From positions 310,001 to 374,000 of the forward strand of contig NZ_FNCO01000004.1 of assembly GCF_900100795.1 (NCBI RefSeq): 64,000 bases of DNA, read 5' to 3'. Both the position numbers and the translations under genes were made by a program. The notes below the pieces were generated by a model. The model was given only the letters and a program-made list of their open reading frames with translations, had not been told where the DNA came from and ran no database searches. Positions 24,391 to 32,719 of the stretch are shown here, in pieces; the first letter of the stretch is position 1, and each line of letters begins with the position of its first letter. Source of the stretch: Pseudomonas abietaniphila. GTDB lineage: Bacteria; Pseudomonadota; Gammaproteobacteria; Pseudomonadales; Pseudomonadaceae.

Positions 24391-25467
24391 TCAACCGCGT
24401 ACGGGCTTGAGTGCGTTTTTTCCTTCTGCTGCATGGAGCGTCGCAAACCGGTTCGCCCGGCCGAACGTTCCGAAGTCATTGAACCGCACACCCATTTCGG
24501 CCATCACCTTGTGCGCCACGGGCGCCGTCATCTGGCGGATATAGAACGGCTCCTTCACCACGAAGTGATGAATGCCGTGGGTACTGCCGAAGTTGAAGCA
24601 GAACGCCTGAAGCGGCCACAGCCACCAAGGGTTGAGCACTTGGGTCTGCTGCATGACGTTGCCGGACTCGACATCGCCGTAGTAATGCATGTTCGAACTG
24701 ACGAAATGCAGACAGAAGGTCCTCAGCACGTTGGGCCCGACGATCACGACCACCGCGATGTCGATCACCTGCATGACCGCGAGGGTGTTGGCCGACCAGT
24801 CGACGGACGTACCCATCAGGCTGGCGATCCCGTTGGCCGCGTGAAACCCGAGAAACACATACCACGCGCCCCAATTGAGCAACGCCAGCGGTGCGTACAC
24901 CCGCAACGTGCGTTTCAGAATGCTGAACTTATGCGCCCAGGTTTTCGCCCGCAGCATTCGAATCAGCGACGACATCACGTTATCGCCCACCATCAGCAGC
25001 CGCGCGATGCCCCAAGGCTCGCCGTTGGTGATGGCGCGCTCCTCCATGTCGGCCTCGGTACCGGACACTTTGTGGTGATTGAGGTGCAAATGCCGACGAA
25101 TCCAGGGATTGATGGTGCTCGGCCGCGCCATCCACACCAGCGCCAGCATCAGGTTGTGCGGCACACGCTGTTTGCGGAAATACATGCTGTGGATCAGGTC
25201 GTGCTCAAGCTCGTGGGTCAGCGAGGCGAAGAATGCGTTGAGCAGCAGGCACACCCACCAGGCCATGTAGCCGCCGAGATAGAGCGCTGCGCTGCCGAGC
25301 ATGCCCGCCAGTGCAAAGACCAGGATGCCGGCTCCGATTGCGTCTTGATGGGCAAGGATCGGGTAGCGCTCGCGCAGGGCGTTGCCATGCGCCATCACCA
25401 CCGCGCGAATATGCGCTGATCGCTGCTGCGCATTCAGTCCGGCAGCACTTGCAGAAGTGTTGTGCAT
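24391..25467 (-). CDS. Membrane fatty acid desaturase / hydroxylase family protein
   Basis: An integral-membrane di-iron enzyme of 358 aa. ATG 25467 (MHNTSASAAG) is chosen because GGAG lies upstream; an in-frame ATG further up is less well placed. Three histidine clusters are visible: HELEHDLIH (about residue 100), HLHLNHHK (about 140) and the C-terminal HGIHHFV with HYYGD before it. Hydrophobic pairs of spans surround them. It probably introduces a double bond or hydroxyl group into an acyl chain. The gene is divergent from an AraC-type regulator across about 125 bp, which likely controls it. Confidence 0.82.
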   Translation of the reverse strand: MHNTSASAAGLNAQQRSAHIRAVVMAHGNALRERYPILAHQDAIGAGILVFALAGMLGSAALYLGGYMAWWVCLLLNAFFASLTHELEHDLIHSMYFRKQRVPHNLMLALVWMARPSTINPWIRRHLHLNHHKVSGTEADMEERAITNGEPWGIARLLMVGDNVMSSLIRMLRAKTWAHKFSILKRTLRVYAPLALLNWGAWYVFLGFHAANGIASLMGTSVDWSANTLAVMQVIDIAVVVIVGPNVLRTFCLHFVSSNMHYYGDVESGNVMQQTQVLNPWWLWPLQAFCFNFGSTHGIHHFVVKEPFYIRQMTAPVAHKVMAEMGVRFNDFGTFGRANRFATLHAAEGKNALKPVRG

Positions 25468-25593
25468 GCTTCCATTCTCCGGTTTTATTATTGAAATATG
25501 TTTCAACGTGAAACCACTGCTTCACTGTGCCGTACGCGCCGTGAAGCCGCCCGGCCGTGAACGCCAACCTGTTGACCGGAAGCGCCAATCTGT

Positions 25594-26601
25594 ATGCCTG
25601 AGCCGAGTATTCTCGCCAGCTGGACCCGCGCCCTGCGCAAGCAACTCGACGCCCTCGGCCTCGACAGTCTCGCGTTGAGTCAGGCTGCGGGCCTCGATCC
25701 GCAATTGATGGACGATCCGAATGCGCGCTACCCGGTCACCGTCACCACGCGTTTGTGGCAACTGGCGGTGCAGGCCAGTGGCGACCCGGCCTTGGGCTTG
25801 CGGGTGTCGCGCTTCGTCAGTCCGACGACCTTTCACGCACTCGGCTACGCGCTGGTGGCCAGCGGCTCGCTTCGAGAAGTGTTCGAGCGCATCGTGCGTT
25901 ATCACCCGGTGGTGAGCGACGCGCTGGACCTGAGCTTTGAACGCGTAGGCGACCGTTATAAATTTCGCTTCCGCGTGCCGGAAGGCGGACCGATGCCGGC
26001 AAATGAGGCCATGGACGCCTTTGCAGCGATCTACGTGCGCACCTGTCGAAACCGATTGGGGCGTCATTACGCACCGCTCGCCGTGCATCTGGTGCGGCCA
26101 GAACCGGCAGACCCGAAACCCTGGCATGACGTGTTTCGCGCGCCACTGTTTTTCGGCGCACCGGAAAACCTGCTGGAGTTCGCCTGCGCCGATTTCGACA
26201 GCCACTTGGACGACGCCAACCCTGAACTGGCTGAGCACAACGAAGCCGTGCTCGACCGCGCCCTCGAAAAACTCAACCCACTGACGTGGGAACGCAAGGT
26301 GCGCGGCGCTATCGAGACACAACTCCCGGAAGGCGAGCCGTCGGCGGAACGCATCGCCCAGCACCTTCATCTGAGCCTGCGCAGCCTGCAGCGACACCTT
26401 GCGGACGAAGGCTGCAGCTACGACCTGCTGCTCAATCAGTGCCGACAGAATCTGGCGCTGCAGCACATGCGCGATCCCGGCAGCTCACTGGGCGAAATCG
26501 CCTACCTGCTGGGGTTTGCCGATACCAGCAGTTTCAGTCGGGCGTTCAAGCGTTGGACCGGCATGACGCCCAGTCAGTACCGCGACAGCATGATTCGCTG
26601 A
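25594..26601 (+). CDS. AraC-family transcriptional regulator
   Basis: A regulator of 335 aa. The N-terminal ~210 residues match the arabinose-binding-like domain of OruR/VirF-type AraC proteins (LDSLALSQAAGLDPQLM, PALGLRVSRFVSPTTFHALGYAL). The C-terminal ~100 residues form the double helix-turn-helix, with LHLSLRSLQRHLADEGCSY and GEIAYLLGFADTSSFSRAFKRWTGMTPSQYR. It is divergent from the desaturase gene and probably regulates it in response to a fatty acid or related ligand. The stop abuts the convergent Crp/Fnr-type gene with no spacing. Confidence 0.87.
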   Translation: MPEPSILASWTRALRKQLDALGLDSLALSQAAGLDPQLMDDPNARYPVTVTTRLWQLAVQASGDPALGLRVSRFVSPTTFHALGYALVASGSLREVFERIVRYHPVVSDALDLSFERVGDRYKFRFRVPEGGPMPANEAMDAFAAIYVRTCRNRLGRHYAPLAVHLVRPEPADPKPWHDVFRAPLFFGAPENLLEFACADFDSHLDDANPELAEHNEAVLDRALEKLNPLTWERKVRGAIETQLPEGEPSAERIAQHLHLSLRSLQRHLADEGCSYDLLLNQCRQNLALQHMRDPGSSLGEIAYLLGFADTSSFSRAFKRWTGMTPSQYRDSMIR

Positions 26602-27312
26602 TCAGGCGAGCAAGGGTGTGAGACGGTGCAACGCCGCCTTGCGCAGCCGGTCGGTATCGAGGATGCAGATGGAGTCGTGATCCCGCCGCAGAATGCCGCG
26701 CTCGGCAAACTGCGCAATCACCCGGTCGACCACCTCAGGCGCCAGCCCCAACCGACGCCTGGACAGCACGTCGCGAATCGAGACGACGCGCACGGATCGA
26801 TTCATGTCGCCGTACCCTTCGGTGAGCAGCAGCAGGCGGAACGCGACGCGCTCGTCGGTCGGCATCAGCGTCACCTCATCGGGATGCGGCACCGTCAGCC
26901 CCAACTTGCGCCCCAGCAAGTGGGTGAACCCGCGCCAGTGATGCGGATGGGCCTGCAGCAACGCCTCAAGCGGAGCCTGAGGGATGTGCAACAGGATGAT
27001 CTGGTCTTCGGCGTAGGCATCGTGCTGACGGGGCAGGTCGTCGAACAGCGACACCTCGCCGAACCAGTAAGGCCGTACCGGCATTGGCTGAGGTCGCCAT
27101 TGTTGTTGGCTATCAGGGTCGTTGAAGCGGATTGAGCCGTCGAGCAACGCGTACAACCCGCAGGCCGGGGCGCCGGATTCGAAAACCCGCTTGCCGGGCG
27201 TCACGCGCCGCTGCCGCATGACGGTCAGCAGGCTATCCTGCAAGGAGCCGGGCAACCCGCTGAACCATTTGTCGTTGTCTAACCATGAGCGCCATTGGGT
27301 TCCATTCGTCAT
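26602..27312 (-). CDS. Crp/Fnr-family transcriptional regulator
   Basis: A protein of 236 aa with an N-terminal cyclic-nucleotide-binding-like beta roll (VFESGAPACGLYALLDGSIRF, then FGEVSLFDDLPR) and a C-terminal winged helix (about residues 150-225; VSIRDVLSRRRLGLAPEVVDRVIAQFAERGIL). No four-cysteine Fnr cluster is visible, so oxygen sensing by an iron-sulfur centre is unlikely. The ligand is unknown. The gene stop immediately adjoins that of the AraC regulator (convergent, zero spacing). Confidence 0.82.
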   Translation of the reverse strand: MTNGTQWRSWLDNDKWFSGLPGSLQDSLLTVMRQRRVTPGKRVFESGAPACGLYALLDGSIRFNDPDSQQQWRPQPMPVRPYWFGEVSLFDDLPRQHDAYAEDQIILLHIPQAPLEALLQAHPHHWRGFTHLLGRKLGLTVPHPDEVTLMPTDERVAFRLLLLTEGYGDMNRSVRVVSIRDVLSRRRLGLAPEVVDRVIAQFAERGILRRDHDSICILDTDRLRKAALHRLTPLLA

Positions 27313-27416
27313 GTGAATCTCCTTTTTCTCACTGGCGTTTTATTGCAGGCTGAGCCTTCAGGTGGCCCGGCCGGAAAAATCAGCGGCATGATCCACGCAT
27401 CAAGGGAGGAATAACA

Positions 27417-27953
27417 ATGAAAAACCTCGTCGATCACCTCAGCCAGTACGCGGCGTACCACCGTGATACGCGAAATATCCTCACCCACTTCGTCGGCGTC
27501 CCGCTGATTGTTCTGGCGGTGACCGTGCTGTTGTCACGGCCCGGCTGGAGCAGCTGGTCGCTGGGCGAGCTGTGGCTATCACCCGCCTTGTTGGCCACCG
27601 TGGCGGCCACGTTGTTCTACCTGCGGCTGGACAGACCGTTTGGCGTTGCCATGGGCGTCGTGCTGGCGCTGTTTCTGTGGATTGGCGCGCACCTGGCGCA
27701 ACAGAGCACGCTGGTCTGGCTCAGCTCCGGCGTCGGTCTGTTCGTGGTCGGCTGGGTGATCCAGTTCGTGGGACATTATTACGAAGGTCGCAAACCCGCG
27801 TTCGTCGACGACGTCACAGGCCTGATCATCGGCCCGCTGTTCGTGGTGGCCGAAGCCGCCTTTCTGATGGGGATGCGCAAGAAGTTGCAGAACAACATCG
27901 AAGGCAAGGTGGGGCGCACTCACAAACGGAATTTGAAGAAGGCTGCGGTTTAA
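27417..27953 (+). CDS. Mpo1/DUF962-like membrane protein
   Basis: A protein of 178 aa related to yeast Mpo1 (YGL010w), a dioxygenase in fatty acid alpha-oxidation. Family landmarks are the N-terminal YAAYHRDTRNILTHFVGVPLIVLAV, with the conserved His residues, and VIQFVGHYYEGRKPAFVDD. Four to five membrane spans are visible (LIVLAVTVLL, LLATVAATLFYL, MGVVLALFLWIG, VGLFVVGWVI). It starts at ATG 27417 after GGGAGGAATAACA. It lies alone between regulators and the sulfate operon. Confidence 0.82.
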   Translation: MKNLVDHLSQYAAYHRDTRNILTHFVGVPLIVLAVTVLLSRPGWSSWSLGELWLSPALLATVAATLFYLRLDRPFGVAMGVVLALFLWIGAHLAQQSTLVWLSSGVGLFVVGWVIQFVGHYYEGRKPAFVDDVTGLIIGPLFVVAEAAFLMGMRKKLQNNIEGKVGRTHKRNLKKAAV

Positions 27954-27970
27954 GCGCGAGCCAATCAACT

Positions 27971-28116
27971 GTAGGAGCGTGGCTTGTCTCTGGGCCGCAT
28001 CCGGACGATCTGGCGCGAAGCGGCAGTAAAAATGGTTGAATGCGGTGTGTCAGTCACATCGCATTCGTAACGTTGCTGCCGGTACCCGGCAGATCGCGGG
28101 ACAAGCCACGCTCCTA
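27971..28116. repeat. REPIN
   Basis: GTAGGAGCGTGGCTTGTC at 27971 faces GACAAGCCACGCTCCTAC ending at 28116. The interior carries GATCTGGCGCGAAGCGGCAG, the same inner motif as the block at 7.4-7.9 kb. It follows the cysA stop on the minus strand. Confidence 0.88.
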
Positions 28117-28138
28117 CAGGGTTCCGCCTGATCCTGTA

Positions 28139-29128
28139 TCAGATACTCTCCACCTTCTGCCAGACCTTCGGCTTGAAGAACAACGTCTCCCCGCGGGCCA
28201 GTCCGATCAGGCTGTCGTGGTCCTTCACCACTTCCGCTTCGATCAGGTCCGGTTGCCCTTCGACCTTCAGCGTCACGCGTGTTGTCGCACCCAAAGGCCG
28301 AATGTCGCGCACTTCGGCCGCGTGATGCCCTTCCACTTCATGACGCGACAACGACACCTCGTGCGGGCGGAACAGCACGTGGTTGTCTTCGCCCAGGTGC
28401 AGACGGTTGGAGTCACCCAAAAAGTGATAGACGAAATCGCTGGCCGGGTTCTCGTAGACCTCGCCCGGCGAGCCGATCTGCTCGATCACGCCCTTGTTCA
28501 TCACCACGATCCGGTCGGCGACTTCCATGGCCTCTTCCTGATCGTGGGTCACGAACACCGACGTCAGGTTGATGTCTTCGTGAAGACGCGCCAGCCAGCG
28601 GCGCAGTTCTTTACGCACCTTGGCGTCCAGCGCACCGAACGGCTCATCCAGCAGCAATACCTTTGGCTCCACGGCCAGTGCGCGTGCCAGCGCAATACGT
28701 TGACGCTGACCGCCGGACAGCTGCTCCGGATAGCGATCCGACAACCAGTCCAGCTGCACCATGTTGAGCAGCTCATGGACCTTGGCGGCGATCTGGCTTT
28801 CGGTCGGGCGCTGGTTTTTCGGCTTCATCCGCAGGCCGAACGCGACGTTGTCGAACACCGTCATGTGGCGGAACAACGCGTAGTGCTGGAACACGAAACC
28901 AACATTGCGATCACGGACATCGTGACCGGATACGTCTTCGCCGTGGAAGACGATGCTGCCCTGATCCGGCGTTTCCAGCCCGGCAATAATGCGCAACAGC
29001 GTGGTCTTGCCACAGCCGGACGGACCCAGCAACGCCACCAGCTCGCCACTCTGGATATCCAGATTGATGCTGTTGAGGGCCTTGAAGGCGTTGAAGTTCT
29101 TGCTGACGTTACGGACTTCGATCGACAT
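28139..29128 (-). CDS. cysA: Sulfate/thiosulfate ABC transporter ATP-binding protein
   Basis: An ATPase of 329 aa energising sulfate and thiosulfate import. Walker [19 protein letters not shown]-loop [17 protein letters not shown], signature [15 protein letters not shown], Walker [14 protein letters not shown] and the switch His in [12 protein letters not shown] are intact. A C-terminal regulatory domain ([12 protein letters not shown], then [16 protein letters not shown]) follows, as in CysA. It is the last gene of oscA-sbp-cysT-cysW-cysA, 3 nt after cysW. Confidence 0.95.
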   Translation of the reverse strand: MSIEVRNVSKNFNAFKALNSINLDIQSGELVALLGPSGCGKTTLLRIIAGLETPDQGSIVFHGEDVSGHDVRDRNVGFVFQHYALFRHMTVFDNVAFGLRMKPKNQRPTESQIAAKVHELLNMVQLDWLSDRYPEQLSGGQRQRIALARALAVEPKVLLLDEPFGALDAKVRKELRRWLARLHEDINLTSVFVTHDQEEAMEVADRIVVMNKGVIEQIGSPGEVYENPASDFVYHFLGDSNRLHLGEDNHVLFRPHEVSLSRHEVEGHHAAEVRDIRPLGATTRVTLKVEGQPDLIEAEVVKDHDSLIGLARGETLFFKPKVWQKVESI

Positions 29129-29131
29129 GAA

Positions 29132-30004
29132 TTATTCCTCCGCCGCGCTTTGGCGCAGACGGCTAATGCGCGCTTCGCTCCACTGCTTGAGCAGCAGGAT
29201 GAACAACGCAAGGATCAGTAACAGGCTCGCCACGGCAAATGCAGCCACGTGGTTGTACTCGTTGTAGAGAATCTCGACATGCAGCGGCAGGGTGTTGGTC
29301 ACGCCGCGAATGTGGCCGGACACGACCGACACCGCGCCGAACTCGCCCATCGCCCGCGCGGTACACAGCACCACGCCGTAGATCAGGCCCCATTTGATGT
29401 TGGGCACGGTCACGTGCCAGAACATCTGCCAACCGTTGGCACCCAACAGCCGTGCCGCCTCTTCTTCCTGCGTGCCTTGCTCCTGCATCAGCGGGATTAG
29501 CTCGCGCGCCACGAACGGCACGGTCACGAAGATGGTGGCCAGCACAATGCCTGGCAAGGCAAAGACGATTTGAATGTCGTGATCCTGCAGCCAGGGGCCG
29601 AAGATACCCCGGGCGCCGAACATCAGGATGTAGACCAGACCGGCGATGACCGGCGAAACCGAGAACGGCAAATCGATCAGCGTGACCAGAATCGCTTTGC
29701 CGCGAAACGAGTACTTGCTCACGCACCAAGCGGCCGCGACACCGAATACCACGTTCAGCGGCACGGAAATCAACACGGCATAGACCGTGAGCTTGAGCGC
29801 CGAGAGCGCATCCGGCTCAAGAATCGCCGTGAAAAATCCGCCCAGACCGTTTTTCAGGCCCTGACTGACGACCACGAACAGCGGCAACAACAAAAACAAC
29901 GCAAAGACCAGCCAGGCAAGGCCAATCAGAATGCGCCGCGACACCGCGCTGCCACGACGGGCAGCATTGGCGGAGGAAGCGGCAATAAGCGATGGACCGG
30001 ACAT
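29132..30004 (-). CDS. cysW: Sulfate/thiosulfate ABC transporter permease CysW
   Basis: An inner-membrane permease of 290 aa with about six spans. The ATPase-coupling loop reads [31 protein letters not shown], and [22 protein letters not shown] is a CysW signature. It pairs with CysT to form the channel. It starts 12 nt after the cysT stop. Confidence 0.95.
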   Translation of the reverse strand: MSGPSLIAASSANAARRGSAVSRRILIGLAWLVFALFLLLPLFVVVSQGLKNGLGGFFTAILEPDALSALKLTVYAVLISVPLNVVFGVAAAWCVSKYSFRGKAILVTLIDLPFSVSPVIAGLVYILMFGARGIFGPWLQDHDIQIVFALPGIVLATIFVTVPFVARELIPLMQEQGTQEEEAARLLGANGWQMFWHVTVPNIKWGLIYGVVLCTARAMGEFGAVSVVSGHIRGVTNTLPLHVEILYNEYNHVAAFAVASLLLILALFILLLKQWSEARISRLRQSAAEE

Positions 30005-30016
30005 ACGTGCGCCTCC

Positions 30017-30838
30017 TCAGTTAGGGGTTTCGATGCGTCGCTGCAGCAGGTTGATCAGCAGCAACAGAATGAAGGACACCACCAGCATCAGCACACCGAT
30101 GGACGTTGCGCCGGCGTAGTCGTATTGATCGAGCTTGACCATGATCAGCAGCGGCAGGATTTCGGTCTTCATCGGCATGTTGCCCGCGATGAAAATCACC
30201 GAGCCGTACTCGCCCACACCTCGCGCGAACGCCAGCGCAAAGCCGGTCAGCCAGGCAGGCAGCAACGCCGGCACGAGAATGTAGCGGAACACCTGGATCG
30301 GGCGCGCGCCCAGACAGGCTGCGGCCTCCTCGACTTCACGGGGAATATCGGCCAGCACCGGTTGCACCGTGCGCACCACGAAGGGCAGCGTGACGAAGGT
30401 CAGGGCCAGGGTAATGCCGAGCGGGGTGTAGGCGATCTTGAAGCCCAGATCGGCGGCAAACTGGCCCACCAGACCGGTCGGGGTGTACAGCGCGGTCAGC
30501 GCAATACCGGCAACCGCGGTAGGCAGTGCAAACGGCAGGTCGATCATCGCGTCGATGATCTTGCGCCCCGGGAAGGTGTAGCGAACCAGCACCCAGGCGA
30601 GCAGCGTACCGATGATGCCGTTGATGATTGCGGCATAGAACGCGGTGCCGAAGCTCAACTTGAGGGCGGCCAGCACGCGCGGTGCGGTCACGATGTTCCA
30701 GAATTGGGCGGCGCTCAGTTGAGAGGCATGAATGAACATGGCCGCCAGCGGTATCAGCACAATCAAGCTGAGATACACCAAGGTGTAGCCCAGCGTCAGC
30801 CCGAAGCCGGGTATGACGGGGGATATGCGTCGAGACAT
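30017..30838 (-). CDS. cysT: Sulfate/thiosulfate ABC transporter permease CysT
   Basis: An inner-membrane permease of 273 aa (CysT, also called CysU). The opening VIPGFGLTLGYTLVYLSLIVLIPLAAMF, the coupling loop EVEEAAACLGARPIQVFRYILVPALLPAWLTG and FARGVGEYGSVIFIAGNMP identify it. A REPIN lies between it and sbp upstream (240-bp gap), so its expression relative to sbp may be reduced. Confidence 0.95.
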   Translation of the reverse strand: MSRRISPVIPGFGLTLGYTLVYLSLIVLIPLAAMFIHASQLSAAQFWNIVTAPRVLAALKLSFGTAFYAAIINGIIGTLLAWVLVRYTFPGRKIIDAMIDLPFALPTAVAGIALTALYTPTGLVGQFAADLGFKIAYTPLGITLALTFVTLPFVVRTVQPVLADIPREVEEAAACLGARPIQVFRYILVPALLPAWLTGFALAFARGVGEYGSVIFIAGNMPMKTEILPLLIMVKLDQYDYAGATSIGVLMLVVSFILLLLINLLQRRIETPN

Positions 30839-30951
30839 AAGTGTCCTTGGTTAACACACGTTACCCGGAACGGGTCCGGGTCGTTTGATTCCGATGTAGG
30901 CGCGCGGCGGAAAATCTATCAGAAAACTCATTGTCCGCTACGGCATCTCCT

Positions 30952-31052
30952 GTAGGAGTGAGCTTGGTCTGGGCCACATCCGGAAGATAGCAGCGAGTCA
31001 GTCACCCAGGCCGCGTCGCAGAGGACGCCTTCGCCAGCAAGCCGGCTCCTAC
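30952..31052. repeat. REPIN between sbp and cysT
   Basis: GTAGGAGTGAGCTTGGTC at 30952 faces AGCAAGCCGGCTCCTAC ending at 31052. A further single REP-like sequence (GTAGGCGCGCGGCGG) lies just before, near 30896. Confidence 0.8.
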
Positions 31053-31079
31053 AAGAGCGCTACGTCCAGCCCGCCCCTC

Positions 31080-32090
31080 TTACTGCGGGATGTAGATCTG
31101 GTCGAAAATCCCGCCATCGTCGAAGAATTTCGGTTGAGCCGATTTCCAGCCGCCGAAGTCCTTGTCTATGGTCAGCAGGTTCAGTTTAGGGAACTGCTTC
31201 TCGTACTTGGCGGCCACTTCCTTGTCACGTGGACGGTAGAAGTTCTTCGCCGCGATTTCCTGACCTTCCTTGCTGTACAGGTGCTTGAGGTACTCGGTCG
31301 CGATTTCGGTGGTGCCATGCTTCTCGGCATTCTTCTCGACGACGGCGACCGGAGGCTCGGCCAGAATCGACAGCGAAGGCACGACGATGTCGAACTTGTC
31401 CGCACCGCCGTCTTCTTTCAGCGCCAGGAATGCTTCGTTTTCCCACGCCAGCAGCACGTCGCCCTGACCGTTGTTGACGAAGGTAATGGTCGAACCGCGC
31501 GCGCCGGTGTCCAGCACAGGCACATGCTTGAACAGTTTTCCGATGTATTCCTTGGCCTTGGCTTCATCGCCACCGCCGGATTTCAGGCCATAGCCGTAGG
31601 CCGCCAGGAAGTTCCAACGTGCACCGCCCGAGGTTTTAGGGTTCGGTGTGATGACCGACACGCCATCCTTGATCAGGTCGCCCCAGTCGTGAATGCCCTT
31701 AGGGTTGCCCTTGCGCACCAGGAACACGATGGTCGAGGTGTACGGCGTGCTGGCGTCCGGCAGCTTGGTCTGCCAGTCAGCCGGAAGGGTCTTGCCCAGC
31801 TTGGCGATCTCATCGATGTCACCGGCCAAAGCCAGCGTTACCACGTCAGCAGGCGAGCCATCGATGACCGAACGGCCTTGCTTGCCCGAGCCACCGTGAG
31901 ACTGGTTGATCTTGACGGTGTCGTCCGGGTGGGATTTTTTCCAGAAGTTGATGAATTCGGCGTTGTAGTCCTGATACAGCTCGCGGGTCGGGTCATAGGA
32001 CACGTTCAGCAGCGTGAAATCCTTGGCAACGGCGGAACCGGCAAACACGGCACTGGCGAGAGCGGCCAGCGCGTAACGGCGAATGGACAT
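31080..32090 (-). CDS. sbp: Periplasmic sulfate-binding protein
   Basis: A binding protein of 336 aa that captures sulfate for CysTWA. The signal peptide is [22 protein letters not shown]. The mature protein begins [21 protein letters not shown], the hallmark of the Sbp/CysP family. The sulfate pocket segments [30 protein letters not shown] and NFLAAYGYG are intact. It lies upstream of cysT in the same direction and downstream of oscA. Confidence 0.95.
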   Translation of the reverse strand: MSIRRYALAALASAVFAGSAVAKDFTLLNVSYDPTRELYQDYNAEFINFWKKSHPDDTVKINQSHGGSGKQGRSVIDGSPADVVTLALAGDIDEIAKLGKTLPADWQTKLPDASTPYTSTIVFLVRKGNPKGIHDWGDLIKDGVSVITPNPKTSGGARWNFLAAYGYGLKSGGGDEAKAKEYIGKLFKHVPVLDTGARGSTITFVNNGQGDVLLAWENEAFLALKEDGGADKFDIVVPSLSILAEPPVAVVEKNAEKHGTTEIATEYLKHLYSKEGQEIAAKNFYRPRDKEVAAKYEKQFPKLNLLTIDKDFGGWKSAQPKFFDDGGIFDQIYIPQ

Positions 32091-32155
32091 GAATCAAGCC
32101 CCTGGAAATTGTGTGTTGTTGGCTTTTTCTAGTTTTAAGTGCTTGGTGTTCTTCT

Positions 32156-32243
32156 GTAGGAGCGCGCTTGCCCGCGATGCGATTGTCCGGCCCCTGGATT
32201 CGTGGCGTCTGGACGGGCTTTTCGCGGGCAAGCGCGCTCCTAC
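32156..32243. repeat. REPIN between oscA and sbp
   Basis: GTAGGAGCGCGCTTGCCCGCGATG at 32156 faces CGGGCAAGCGCGCTCCTAC ending at 32243. It lies 8 bp after the oscA stop codon (32251). Confidence 0.88.
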
Positions 32244-32250
32244 AGGTGCA

Positions 32251-32433
32251 TCAGCTGGGTTTGTTACCCGGGTTCTGCAGACGGAATTTTTCCTTGCGCT
32301 CGATCTGGACCACTTGTGCGTTGTGCACGGTGATTTCAACCGCGCCAAAACGCAGGTCACGTAGCGCGCTCTGAATTTCTCGCAGAATGCTTGCTTCGTC
32401 CTGGCCGTCAACGCTACGTAGAGATGCGCTCAT
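32251..32433 (-). CDS. oscA: OscA/YezD-family (DUF2292) small protein
   Basis: A protein of 60 aa. The core ILREIQSALRDLRFGAVEITVHNAQVVQIERKEKFRL is the DUF2292/YezD domain. In Pseudomonas this gene, named oscA, lies upstream of sbp and is needed for organosulfur use under sulfur stress such as chromate exposure; this is recalled knowledge. ATG 32433 has AAGGAG about 8 nt upstream. A perfect 9-bp dyad lies about 85-110 bp upstream of it. It heads the sulfate operon. Confidence 0.9.
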   Translation of the reverse strand: MSASLRSVDGQDEASILREIQSALRDLRFGAVEITVHNAQVVQIERKEKFRLQNPGNKPS

Positions 32434-32518
32434 GATCGTGCTCCTTGATGGGTTGCCCGCAGCGGCGTGGGGAAGGCGGCTGCTTGTGGCGTGGGAGCGA
32501 TAGTAGAAGCGCGGGGTT

Positions 32519-32543
32519 ATTCTTAAAAATACTATTTAAGAAT
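32519..32543. promoter_or_regulatory. Perfect 9-bp dyad upstream of oscA, probable sulfur regulator operator
   Basis: ATTCTTAAA and TTTAAGAAT are perfect inverted repeats separated by 7 bp (AATACTA), in an AT-rich stretch 86-110 bp upstream of the oscA start. The size and spacing suit a LysR-type regulator such as CysB. No binding data are available to me. Confidence 0.5.
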
Positions 32544-32624
32544 GCAGATATAACCAAAAGGCATTTGATGGGTTTTCAGCTCATTGGAGCCTGTTGCCCC
32601 TCAATGAGCACACCACAAATCGCT

Positions 32625-32709
32625 GCAGGCGCGCGCTTGCCCGCGAAGAAGGGGCCGCGGTCTCTCAGCATTGCGCGTTATCGTTTATCGCGGGCAAGCG
32701 CGCTCTTAC
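32625..32709. repeat. REPIN
   Basis: GCAGGCGCGCGCTTGCCCGCGAAG starts at 32625 and CGCGGGCAAGCGCGCTCTTAC ends at 32709. It lies between the PAS-GGDEF-EAL gene and the oscA promoter. Confidence 0.85.
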
Positions 32710-32719
32710 AGTCGAGGGG

